From contig CAVVEG010000017.1 of NCBI GenBank assembly GCA_963747255.1, forward strand, positions 744,001 to 808,000: 64,000 bases of DNA, given 5' to 3'. Position numbers and translations under genes: made by a program. This document shows positions 44,938-54,042 of the stretch, one piece after another; within the stretch, counting starts at the first letter, position 1, and each line of letters starts with the position of its first letter. The notes below the pieces were generated by a model. That model was not told the DNA's origin. It made no database searches and saw only the letters and a list, made by a program, of their open reading frames with translations. This DNA is from CAIYRG01 sp963747255. GTDB lineage: Bacteria; Pseudomonadota; Alphaproteobacteria; Micropepsales; Micropepsaceae.

Positions 44938-44966
44938 AGCCTCTATTAACGCGTGACCCGGAATAA

Positions 44967-45766
44967 CTACGCCGGGTTTCGTGCGGACCTGTTCAATCGA
45001 TGCAGGTTGCGCGCGTGGATGAGGATCAGACCCTTGATGGTAAGGTCGTCATCGACATGTTCGATCACGGAGATATCGCGTTCGAAGAGGTGCGCGAGTC
45101 CCCCGTTGCGACGACCTTCATTGGAGTTCCATGTTCCGCCGTTATTCGGGCGACGAGACCCTCTATCAATCCGATATAACCCCAATAGAGCCCCGACTGC
45201 ATTGCTGGGACCGTGTCCTTGCCGATGACAGCATGGGCGCGGTGTATGGCGACACGTGGAAGCAGAGCAGCCGCGCGGTGCAAAGCTTCAGCCGACAGAT
45301 TGACGCCCGGCGCAATGACGCCGCCCTCGTAATCACCGCGCGCGTTGATGACATCAAAATTGGTTGCCGTGCCGAAATCGACGACGACACAATCGCCCGG
45401 ATACAGATGATGCGCGGCTACGGCATTGGCGATGCGATCCGCACCGACGGCACCAGGCCGGTCGGTTTTGATTCCGATGCCAAGCTCCACACCGGGCTCG
45501 CCGATGATCAGCGGTTCGCATTTCAGATATTGACGGCAGAGATGCCGAAGATCGAAAAGAACAGCCGGCACGACCGTCCCGATCACCGCGTCGATGAGAT
45601 CGGCAAAACCAAACCCGTGAAGCTTTAACAGTTCGGCAAGCCAGACGGCATATTCATCAGCGGTCCGGACCGTGCTGGTGGCGAGCCGCCATTTGTTGCG
45701 GATCACATCGCCATCGCAAACAGCGAAAACGATATTGGTGTTGCCGGCATCGATCGCGAGCAGCAC
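44967..45766 (-). CDS. coaX: Type III pantothenate kinase, frame broken near the 3' end
   Basis: CoaX phosphorylates pantothenate, the first step of CoA synthesis. Motifs LLAIDAGNTNIVFAV, GADRIANA and VVDFGTATNFDVI are in one frame up to KVVATG. The expected end, GGLAHLFERDISVIEHVDDD and LTIKGLILIHARNL, is in the -1 frame. Adding one G to the GGGGG run near 45101-45105 joins them and gives 266 residues, the usual length. As written the protein stops early, after about ten wrong residues. Unlike the other breaks in the window this one needs a base added. Confidence 0.92.
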
Positions 45767-45768
45767 TC

Positions 45769-46494
45769 TCAGCCTCCGTAAAACACATCGGCGGCGGTGA
45801 TCCGGTGCGAGGCGCCGCTGCCGTCGCGCAGCACAAGCGCGCCGTCCGTGTCGAGAGTTTCAAAGATTCCCTCAACGCTGGCCAGCGGAGTTACAGCACG
45901 AATGGATTTTCCGATTCCTCCGGCACGATTGAGCCACGCGGTGCGAACCGTATCAAATCCGTGCTCGTCCCATACTGAAAGCCATTCATTCATGCGCGCA
46001 GCCAGCGCGGCAAGGGCCTCATCCGTGGACGGAGCAGATCCTGCGATTTCGGCCACCGAAACAGCGCACATTCCCATGGGACAATGCGAAAGGTTAATCC
46101 CGATACCGGCCGCCACGACGCGGTCGGAGACGCGGTCCACAAGAATACCCGCCACTTTTCTGCCGCCAATCAGCACGTCATTGGGCCATTTCAGTTTCAC
46201 GGAACCGTCCGGCACATATCGGGCAATTACGTCTGCAGCGGCAATACCGGCAATAAAGCCGATCTGCGGGGAATTTCGGGGCGCTGCCTCCAGGAGAAGG
46301 GTGGCGAAAAGATTGCCGCTTGCAGACACCCATTCGCGTCCATGCCTGCCGCGGCCAGCCGTCTGATGCGCTGCGACGACCCAAAGCGGTCCGCGCTCGC
46401 CTGCACGCGCAAGGCGCTTTGCTTCCTCGTTGGTTGAGTCCAGCATGTCATGATGGCGCAGGCCGATGCCGTCGGGCCAATCCGGAATTTTCAC
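45769..46494 (-). CDS. birA: Biotin--[acetyl-CoA carboxylase] ligase
   Basis: BirA attaches biotin to the carboxyl carrier protein. The GTG at 46494 overlaps the nuoN stop (GTGA) and gives VKIPDWPDGIGL and 241 residues; the longer frame is inside nuoN. Motifs are GRGRHGREWVS, LKWPNDVLIGGRKVAGIL and GIGINL. There is no N-terminal helix-turn-helix, so it is a ligase only and not a biotin repressor. It is coupled to nuoN and followed by coaX two bases later. Confidence 0.95.
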   Translation of the reverse strand: MKIPDWPDGIGLRHHDMLDSTNEEAKRLARAGERGPLWVVAAHQTAGRGRHGREWVSASGNLFATLLLEAAPRNSPQIGFIAGIAAADVIARYVPDGSVKLKWPNDVLIGGRKVAGILVDRVSDRVVAAGIGINLSHCPMGMCAVSVAEIAGSAPSTDEALAALAARMNEWLSVWDEHGFDTVRTAWLNRAGGIGKSIRAVTPLASVEGIFETLDTDGALVLRDGSGASHRITAADVFYGG

Positions 46495-47918
46495 GGAAAC
46501 AGCGCCTGCGCGGCAACCGCAGCACCCTGGACCAAAGGTGCAGCGCCGATGACGAAGAACAAGGTGAAAATCCCGGACCCCGTGATGACGGAGGCGATGC
46601 TCCAACCCATTCCGGAATCGAAACCTGGCGCCGGTTCGTCGAAATAGATGATTTTGACGATGCGCAGATAATAGTAAGCACCCACCACGCTTGCGAGCAC
46701 GCCAATGACCGCAAGCGGGTAGAGTCCGGCATTGATCGCGGCAAGAAAGACATAGAATTTGGCAAAAAATCCGGCCAAAGGCGGAATGCCGGCGAGGCTG
46801 AACATCAGCATCGCAAAAACAAAGGCAAAACCGGGATGCGTCTGGGCAAGCCCCGCGAGATCGCCGATGTTCTCGACCATGTGGCCGCCGCGCCGCATCG
46901 CAAGGATGCAGGCGAATGTCCCGATCGTCGTCACGAGATAAATGGCGAGATAAAGCAGAACGCCCTGCACGCCCTGGGTCGTGCCGGAGGCGAGGCCGAT
47001 CAGGACATAACCCATATTCGCGATCGAGCTATAGGCCATCAGGCGCTTGATATTGGTCTGGCCAATCGCCGCCACCGCGCCGAGAACCATCGATAAGATG
47101 GAAATCAGGATTATGATCTGGCGCCATTGGTCGATTGCACTAGGAAACGGGGCCAACATGGCGCGCACGAAGAGGGCCATCGCGGCAATTTTCGGCGACG
47201 CCGAGAAAAATGCAGTGATTGGCGTCGGCGCCCCTTCATAGACATCGGGCGTCCACATGTGAAAGGGAACCGCCGCAACCTTGAATGCCAGGCCCGAGAT
47301 CAGGAACACCATCCCGAAGATAAGCCCGATGGATATATTACCGGCGTGCACCAGCATGGCCACTTTCGAAAAAGTCACGGTGCCGCCGAAACCGTAAATC
47401 AGAGAAATTCCATAGAGCATCATTCCGGACGACAGCGCGCCGAGGATGAAATATTTCAATCCGGATTCGGTCGAGCGAAGATTGTCACGATCGAAAGCCG
47501 CCAGCACATAAAGCGCCAGACTTTGCAGCTCCATGCCGAGATAGAGCGCAACAAAGTCGCCGGCCGAGGCCATCAGCATCATACCCAGCGAGGAAAACAC
47601 GACGAGCAGGGAGAATTCGAAGCGAGCCAGATTTTGGCGCTCGACATAGCTCTGGCCCATGAAGAGGACGAGCGCGGCGCCGGCAAGCACCAGAATCTTT
47701 ACATATTCTGCAAATGCATCGGCAATGAATGATCCGCCGAATGCGGCGCCACGCGGTTGCAGGGCCAGCAACACCCCCAAACTGGCCAGCAGAATCGCAA
47801 TGGCGCACCAGTTGAGGAGGCGCTGCCACCGATCGCCGGCGAAAACCCCACCGATCATCAGCGCCATGCCACCAATGGCCATGATGAACTCCGGCGCGAG
47901 CAAGCCAGATTGGCTCAC
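46491..47918 (-). CDS. nuoN: NADH-quinone oxidoreductase subunit N
   Basis: NuoN is one of the three antiporter-like proton-pumping subunits of complex I. The 475-residue protein has about 14 spans, with the helix-7/8 region GLAFKVAAVPFHMWTPDVYEGAP and KRLMAYSSIANMGY. Both ends overlap neighbours: ATGA with nuoM and GTGA with birA. It ends the nuo genes proper. Confidence 0.97.
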   Translation of the reverse strand: MSQSGLLAPEFIMAIGGMALMIGGVFAGDRWQRLLNWCAIAILLASLGVLLALQPRGAAFGGSFIADAFAEYVKILVLAGAALVLFMGQSYVERQNLARFEFSLLVVFSSLGMMLMASAGDFVALYLGMELQSLALYVLAAFDRDNLRSTESGLKYFILGALSSGMMLYGISLIYGFGGTVTFSKVAMLVHAGNISIGLIFGMVFLISGLAFKVAAVPFHMWTPDVYEGAPTPITAFFSASPKIAAMALFVRAMLAPFPSAIDQWRQIIILISILSMVLGAVAAIGQTNIKRLMAYSSIANMGYVLIGLASGTTQGVQGVLLYLAIYLVTTIGTFACILAMRRGGHMVENIGDLAGLAQTHPGFAFVFAMLMFSLAGIPPLAGFFAKFYVFLAAINAGLYPLAVIGVLASVVGAYYYLRIVKIIYFDEPAPGFDSGMGWSIASVITGSGIFTLFFVIGAAPLVQGAAVAAQALFP

Positions 47919-49444
47919 GGTCCTACCCCTGCCACGCGAAAATTGGTCTCCGCGGCGGCAACTCCCTGATGGTGCAGTTCGACGAGATGCGCCACAGAGG
48001 CGCGGGTCACGTCGAACACCGGCTTGGGATAGAAACCGAAGAATATAACCAGAGCGGCAAGTGGCGCCATGATGGCCACCTCACGCGGGCTGAGATCGGC
48101 TATCGCCCTGAGAGTTGTCTTATCGAGCACGCCAAAAATGATCCGGCGGTAAAGCCAGAGTGCATAGGCTGCCGAAAGAATAATGCCGGTGGTGCCCGCG
48201 ATGGCGAGCCAGGTGTTGAACCGGAACGCCGCCAGAAGAGCCAGGAACTCCCCGACAAAACCACTGGTGCCCGGCAGTCCCACATTGGCCAGAGTAAAAA
48301 CCATGAAAAAAGCCGCGTAGAGCGGCATGCGGTTGACCAAACCACCATAAGCAGAGATCAGCCGCGTGTGCATGCGGTCGTAAACCACGCCCACGCTGAG
48401 GAACAGGGCTCCGGAGACAAGCCCATGGCTGAGCATCTGAAAAATGCCGCCGTCGATGCCCTCATGGCTGAAGGTGAAAGTACCTAGCGTCACGAGGCCC
48501 ATATGCGCGACAGAGGAATAGGCGATCAGCTTTTTCATGTCCTCCTGGGCGAGCGCCACGAGCGAAGTGTACACAATGGCAATCAGCGACAACGCAAAGA
48601 TGAGAGGCGCGAATCTTTCGCTGGCGACCGGAAACATCGGCAATGAGAAACGCAGAAAGCCGTAGCCGCCCATCTTCAGGAGGATCGCGGCAAGGATTAC
48701 CGATCCCGCCGTGGGCGCCTCGACATGCGCGTCTGGCAGCCAGGTGTGCAGGGGCCACATCGGCAGCTTGACCGCGAAAGACGCGAGGAAGGCGAACCAC
48801 AGCCAGCCCTGCATGGTGGCCGGAATCCGGTGGCTGCCGTCAAGGAGCAGCGCAATATCCGTGGTTCCGGTCTGCCAATAGATCGCCATGATGGCCAGCA
48901 ACATCAGTACCGAACCGAGCAACGTGTACAGAAAAAATTTGAAGGTCGCATAAACACGACGGGGGCCACCCCAGACCCCGATGATGAGAAACATCGGTAT
49001 GAGGCCGCCTTCGAAAAAGACGTAGAAGACGACAAGATCGAGCGCGCAGAAGACGCCGATCATCAGCGTCTCGAGCAGAAGAAACGCAATAATGTATTCG
49101 CGCAACCGGCTGTGCACGGCCTCGCTCGCGATAATGGCGACCGGCGTGAGGAATGCCGTCAGGACCACGAAGAGAACGGAAATTCCGTCCACGCCCATTT
49201 TGTAGCCGATGCCGCCGCCCAGCCAATCGGCGGTTTCCACAAACTGGAAATCGGATGTCGCAGTATTGAAATTGATCCAGAGCAGCAACGAGAGCACAAA
49301 ATCAGCAACCGTGAAGGCGAGCGCAACCATGCGCATTCTGCGCTGGGTATCCGGGCCAGCACCGGGCAGCAACATGATAACCAGTGCGCCAAACGCAGGA
49401 AGGAAGGTCGTTATCGACAGGATCGGCCAGCCCAGGGAATTCAT
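47915..49444 (-). CDS. nuoM: NADH-quinone oxidoreductase subunit M
   Basis: NuoM is an antiporter-like proton-pumping subunit of complex I. The start at 49444 (MNSLGWPILS) overlaps the expected nuoL stop by one base (TGATG), and the protein is 509 residues, the usual length. Motifs include FYVFFEGGLIPMFLIIG, FAVKLPMWPLHTWLPDAHVEAPTAGS (seen as VKLPMWPLHTWLPDAH) and KKLIAYSSVAHMG. As written the reading frame continues upstream into nuoL only because of a frame break there. Confidence 0.97.
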   Translation of the reverse strand: MNSLGWPILSITTFLPAFGALVIMLLPGAGPDTQRRMRMVALAFTVADFVLSLLLWINFNTATSDFQFVETADWLGGGIGYKMGVDGISVLFVVLTAFLTPVAIIASEAVHSRLREYIIAFLLLETLMIGVFCALDLVVFYVFFEGGLIPMFLIIGVWGGPRRVYATFKFFLYTLLGSVLMLLAIMAIYWQTGTTDIALLLDGSHRIPATMQGWLWFAFLASFAVKLPMWPLHTWLPDAHVEAPTAGSVILAAILLKMGGYGFLRFSLPMFPVASERFAPLIFALSLIAIVYTSLVALAQEDMKKLIAYSSVAHMGLVTLGTFTFSHEGIDGGIFQMLSHGLVSGALFLSVGVVYDRMHTRLISAYGGLVNRMPLYAAFFMVFTLANVGLPGTSGFVGEFLALLAAFRFNTWLAIAGTTGIILSAAYALWLYRRIIFGVLDKTTLRAIADLSPREVAIMAPLAALVIFFGFYPKPVFDVTRASVAHLVELHHQGVAAAETNFRVAGVGP

Positions 49445-51472
49445 CACGCCTTGCCCGTCGAGAAGAGGAACCAGGTGATGATAACCGCGACACCGGCCAG
49501 CATCACGAAGGCATAATGATAGACGATATCCGGATTGCAGCCTGACCGCAGCCCAGGTGGCGTTCAGCACGCGTGCGGAGACGCCATCCGGACCCAATCC
49601 ATCGATGATCATGCCGTCGCCCACTCGCCAAAGGATTTGGCCGAGCCGCTTTGCCGGGCGAACGAAGAGAAAGTCGTACAGCTCGTCAAAATACCATTTG
49701 TGGTACAGGAAGACGTAAAGCATCCCCTTGCGGGCGGCTAGCATGGGCGGCAGTTCGGGATGCAGGACATAATAATACCAGGCAATTGCAAAGCCGGCGA
49801 TCGTCAGCAGGAAGGGCGCGATTTCCACCTGCCACGGAACTTCGCCCGGAATACCGGGTCGTCCGGCGATTGCGGCAATGCTGCCGTGCCAGAAGGTATT
49901 TGCCCCTCCACCCACGAAAACGCCATCGAACAGGCCCCCCGCCACCAGTGCACCGGCCGCAAGGACAAAAAGCGGCGCCAGCAGAAGCCATGACGGTTCG
50001 TGTACGGAATCCAGACTGATCGCATGTCCATGCTCGTGGCCCGAATTCGGTTCGTCATGCTCATGCGCTGCGGCATCGGCATGCGAAAAGTGTTGGTCCT
50101 GTTCGCCGCGGTAACGCCCATGAAAGGTCATGAGAAACTGCCGCCAGGAATAGAATGAGGTCATCAGCGCAGCGGAAAGAGTCAGCACGAAGGCGTAGGT
50201 TCCGATCCTGGTGCCCGACTGGAACGTCGCGTTGATGATGCCGTCTTTCGAGTAGAAGCCGGATGCCCCGATACCAAGGAAGGGGATTCCGAAACCGGTC
50301 AGCGCAAGATTGCCGATCAGCATCATTGCCCAGGTGACCGGCAGCCGGCGGGCCAGACCGCCCATTTTGCGCATATCCTGTTCGTGATGCATGGCATGAA
50401 TAACCGAGCCGGCGCCCAGGAACAGCAGCGCCTTGAAAAAAGCATGCGTGAACAGGTGGAACATGGCGGCGCCGTAAGCCGACACCCCCGCGGCGGCAAA
50501 CATGTAGCCGAGCTGAGAACAGGTGGAATAGGCGATCACCCGCTTGATATCGTTCTGAAACAGGCCGACGGAGGCAGCAAAGAACGCGGTCGTCGCGCCG
50601 ATGAAGGTGACAAACGCGAGTGCGGTGGGCGCCAACTGGAAAAGCGGCGAACAGCGACAGACAAGGAATACGCCGGCCGTAACCATGGTCGCGGCATGAA
50701 TCAGCGCCGAAACCGGCGTGGGCCCTTCCATCGCATCCGGCAACCAGGTGTGCAGACCCAGTTGCGCAGATTTTCCCATCGCCCCGATGAAAAGCAGAAT
50801 GCACAAGGTCGTCAGGATATCGGTAGAATAACCGGCAAACACGAAGGACTTTCCGGCGAACATCGGTGCGGCGGCAAAAACCCTGTCAAAATCGAGCGTG
50901 CCGAAGACGTAAAAGACCCCGAAAACACCCAGCGCGAATCCAAAATCGCCGACGCGGTTGACGATAAAGGCCTTGATGGCCGCAGCATTTGCTGACGGGC
51001 GCTGATACCAAAACCCGATCAACAGATAGGACGCGAGACCGACACCTTCCCAGCCGAAAAACAACTGCAGGAAATTGTTCGCCGTTACCAGCATCAACAT
51101 GGCAAAAGTGAACAGCGACAAATAGGAAAAAAAGCGCGGACGGCCGGGATCGTCATGCATGTAGCCGATGGAATAAAAGTGCACCAGTGACGAAACACCC
51201 GTGACAACCACCAGCATCACGGCCGTCAAACTGTCCACGCGCAAGGACCAGTCGACATTCAGCATTCCCGATGTGATCCATGGGATCAGCCGGACAAAGC
51301 CGGAATGACCAAGCCAGCAGACGTCATAAAATACGTAGCAAGACAGTGCAGCCGAGACGAACAGCAGTGCTGTCGTGATCGCCTCCGAGGGGCGTGCCCC
51401 GATCACGCGGCCGAACAGACCGGCGATGATCGAGCCGATGATCGGAAGAAAGACAATCGCCGCGTACAGCAC
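49444..51472 (-). CDS. nuoL: NADH-quinone oxidoreductase subunit L, frame broken near the 3' end
   Basis: NuoL is the largest proton-pumping subunit of complex I, with the long lateral helix. It reads normally (FFGWEGVGLASYLLIGFWYQ, KSAQLGLHTWLPDAMEGPTPVSAL, KRVIAYSTCSQLGYM, a His-rich loop near residue 465) until QSGY. There an extra base near 49525 shifts the frame. Without it the end reads VYHYAFVMLAGVAVIITWFL and finishes at TGA 49446, overlapping nuoM, for 675 residues. As written, the frame runs on into nuoM as an apparent 1185-residue fusion, which I do not believe. Confidence 0.93.
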
Positions 51473-51480
51473 CGGCCCGG

Positions 51481-51789
51481 TCAGCCTTTCATCATATTGA
51501 TTTCATCAACCGCAATTGAACCGCGGTTGCGGAAATAGACTACGAGAATGGCAAGGCCAATTGCAGCTTCGGCCGCAGCTACCGTCAAAACGAATAGAGC
51601 AAAGACCTGTCCGGTCAGATTGCCCAGATAGACCGAAAACGCGACCAGATTGATGTTGACGGCCAGCAGGATCAGTTCGATCGCCATGAGAATGACGATG
51701 ACATTCTTGCGGTTGATGAAAATGCCGAACACACCGATGGTGAAAAGCAGGGCGGCGACAATGAGGTAATGGGTCAATCCTACCACCAC
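51481..51789 (-). CDS. nuoK: NADH-quinone oxidoreductase subunit K
   Basis: The 102-residue membrane subunit has three spans with the conserved glutamates, one in MAIELILLAVNINLVAFS and one in TVAAAEAAIGLAI. The start is a GTG one base after the nuoJ stop, with GGGGGT a few bases before; an adjacent GTG one codon later is equally possible. It is followed by nuoL after eight bases. Confidence 0.96.
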   Translation of the reverse strand: MVVGLTHYLIVAALLFTIGVFGIFINRKNVIVILMAIELILLAVNINLVAFSVYLGNLTGQVFALFVLTVAAAEAAIGLAILVVYFRNRGSIAVDEINMMKG

Positions 51790-51790
51790 G

Positions 51791-52390
51791 TCATACCCCC
51801 TGCCCCGGTTTGACTTCGAGCAGTTCTATCGCGTCCGCGGGAACGCGGCTGACCTGGCGCCGGATAGACTGACGCCTGACCCCCGGCCGATGGCGCAGCG
51901 TGAGAACGATGGCACCTACCATCGCAACGAGAAGGATCAACCCGGCGGTCTGGAAGTAAAATATGTAATCCGTGTAGAGAATACGTCCCAGGGCTTCGGT
52001 ATTGCTGAGGCCCGGCGTTGTGGCCGACGGCGTCACGGCCGGCCCGGCAAAAGCCCATCCGGCCAACACCACGACAAGTTCGCTGATGATCACAAGGCCG
52101 ACAATGGCGCCCACGGGCAGATATTGCATAAATCCGGCACGAAGCTCGGCAAAGTCGATATCGAGCATCATGACAACAAACAGGAACAGTACCGCGACCG
52201 CGCCGACGTAAACGACGACCAGGATCATCGCCAGGAACTCCGCGCCGAGCAGCACGAACAGCGCCGCGGCATTGAGAAAGGCGAGAATGAGAAACAAAAC
52301 CGAATGCACCGGATTGCGCGCAGCAATCACCATCAGCGCGGAGAAAATGATCACCGCGGCAAATAGGTAGAATGCAATCCCCTGCAACAT
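51791..52390 (-). CDS. nuoJ: NADH-quinone oxidoreductase subunit J
   Basis: The 199-residue membrane subunit has five spans, with AEFLAMILVVVYVGAVAVLFLFVVM typical of NuoJ (seen as LAMILVVVYVGAVAVLF), the helix with the pi-bulge near the quinone-coupling channel. The C-terminal tail after the last span is basic. It is encoded between nuoI and nuoK. Confidence 0.96.
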   Translation of the reverse strand: MLQGIAFYLFAAVIIFSALMVIAARNPVHSVLFLILAFLNAAALFVLLGAEFLAMILVVVYVGAVAVLFLFVVMMLDIDFAELRAGFMQYLPVGAIVGLVIISELVVVLAGWAFAGPAVTPSATTPGLSNTEALGRILYTDYIFYFQTAGLILLVAMVGAIVLTLRHRPGVRRQSIRRQVSRVPADAIELLEVKPGQGV

Positions 52391-52448
52391 TTCAAGTTCT
52401 TATCCGGCTATGGTTCATTCGATTCCGTCCGGAGCGCCGCTGATTTCG

Positions 52449-52937
52449 CTAACGGTATGGCGCATCCAGTTCGAGATTTCTGGCGATTTCGACTTCCCAC
52501 CGGTCCCCATTCGCCAGCAATCGGGCCTTGTCGTAAAACAGTTCCTCACGCGTTTCAGTTGAAAAATCCATATTTGGGCCCTCGACGATCGCATCCACAG
52601 GGCATGCTTCCTGGCAAAGGCCGCAGTAGATGCATTTCGTCATGTCGATGTCGTAGCGCGTTGCGCGCCGGCTGCCGTCATCGCGAGGCTCCGCTTCGAT
52701 GACGATGCATTGTGCCGGGCACACGGCTTCGCACAATTTGCAGGCGATGCAGCGCTCTTCCCCGGATGGGTAACGCCGCAGTGCATGTTCGCCGCGAAAA
52801 CGCGGGGAAAGCGGTCCGCGTTCGAAGGGAAAATTCAGCGTCTTTTTCGGCGCGAAAAAATACTTCAGCCCCACGGCAAACCCCGAAACGAAGTCCCACA
52901 GGAAAATCGAGCGCGCCGAACGATCAAGCCAGGCCAT
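52449..52937 (-). CDS. nuoI: NADH-quinone oxidoreductase subunit I
   Basis: NuoI carries two 4Fe-4S clusters (N6a and N6b) that pass electrons to NuoB. The 162-residue protein has CIACKLCEAVCPAQC and CIYCGLCQEACPVDA, eight ligand cysteines in all, after an amphipathic N-terminal segment that lies on the membrane. The ends DRWEVEIARNLELDAPYR are typical. It starts nine bases after nuoH. Confidence 0.97.
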   Translation of the reverse strand: MAWLDRSARSIFLWDFVSGFAVGLKYFFAPKKTLNFPFERGPLSPRFRGEHALRRYPSGEERCIACKLCEAVCPAQCIVIEAEPRDDGSRRATRYDIDMTKCIYCGLCQEACPVDAIVEGPNMDFSTETREELFYDKARLLANGDRWEVEIARNLELDAPYR

Positions 52938-52946
52938 ATTACCCTT

Positions 52947-53987
52947 CTATGAAAACCGTCCGATGGCAAACAAATACCCGGCCGACACGAGGACCCAAAG
53001 CAGCGAAAACGGCAGAAACACCTTCCAGCCAAGCCGCATCAATTGATCGTAGCGGTAGCGCGGCACGATCGCCTTGACCATGGCGAAGAGAAAGAAAAAG
53101 AACCAGATCTTCATGATCAACCAGATCACACCGGGCACGGCATTCAGGGGCCAGACATCGACGGGCGGCAGCCATCCCCCGAAGAAGAGGATGGATGCCA
53201 TCGCGCACATCAGCACAATGTTCAGATATTCGCCGCACATGAAAAGCAGGTAGGGCGTGGAGGAATATTCCACGGCAAAACCCGCCACCAGTTCGGATTC
53301 GGCTTCCGGCAGATCGAATGGTGGGCGATTGGTTTCCGCCAGCGCCGAAACAAAGAACAGAATGAACATTGGAAACAGCGGCGAAATGATGAACCAGTGC
53401 CGGATATCGGGTTGCTGCGCCAGCACGATGTCCGAAATCCTCAGCGATCCTGCGAACAGCAGAACCGTAATCAGGATGAAGCCGATGGAAACTTCATAGG
53501 ACACCATCTGGGCAGCCGAACGCAGGGAGCCGAGAAAGGCGTATTTCGAATTCGACGCCCAGCCCCCCATGATGATTCCGTACACGCCGAGCGAGGAGAC
53601 GGCGAAGAGATAGAGAATTCCGACATTGATATCGGCGACCACCCAGCCAGGCGCGAGCGGCACGACGGCCCAGGCGGCAAGGGCCAGCGTGAACGCGATC
53701 ACGGGCGCAAGAAGAAAGACGCCCTTGTTTGCGCCAGCGGGGATTACGACCTCTTTCAAAACGAATTTCAGGAAATCGGCAAAACTCTGGAGCAGCCCGA
53801 AGGCCCCTACCACATTGGGACCGCGACGCATTTGCACGGCCGCCCACACCTTGCGGTCGAACAGCAAAAGGAAGGCCAGCATCACGAGCAATGCAACGCT
53901 GAGAATCAGAATGAGAACGACCTGCGAGATCAACCACGCAGCGCCATAGGGAAGGCCGAGCGACTCCAGCCAGCCGGTCAGCAGCAT
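52947..53987 (-). CDS. nuoH: NADH-quinone oxidoreductase subunit H
   Basis: NuoH forms part of the quinone-binding site at the junction of the two arms. I chose ATG 53987 (346 residues) because a longer frame enters nuoG. It has eight spans, with RKVWAAVQMRRGPNVVGAFG, ETNRPPFDLPEAESELVAGF (seen as ETNRPPFDLPEAESEL) and the end RYRYDQLMRLGWKVFLP. The gap after nuoG is 55 bases. Confidence 0.96.
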   Translation of the reverse strand: MLLTGWLESLGLPYGAAWLISQVVLILILSVALLVMLAFLLLFDRKVWAAVQMRRGPNVVGAFGLLQSFADFLKFVLKEVVIPAGANKGVFLLAPVIAFTLALAAWAVVPLAPGWVVADINVGILYLFAVSSLGVYGIIMGGWASNSKYAFLGSLRSAAQMVSYEVSIGFILITVLLFAGSLRISDIVLAQQPDIRHWFIISPLFPMFILFFVSALAETNRPPFDLPEAESELVAGFAVEYSSTPYLLFMCGEYLNIVLMCAMASILFFGGWLPPVDVWPLNAVPGVIWLIMKIWFFFFLFAMVKAIVPRYRYDQLMRLGWKVFLPFSLLWVLVSAGYLFAIGRFS

Positions 53988-54042
53988 CAGCGAACCTGTC
54001 CGCCTTTGAGGGAGCGCCCGGGCGTAATTTGCAAAACTGATT

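Noticed and set aside
47915..51472. A 1185-residue NuoL-NuoM fusion protein
   Set aside because: The end of NuoL is intact in the next frame and stops in a normal TGATG overlap with nuoM, so one extra base explains it.
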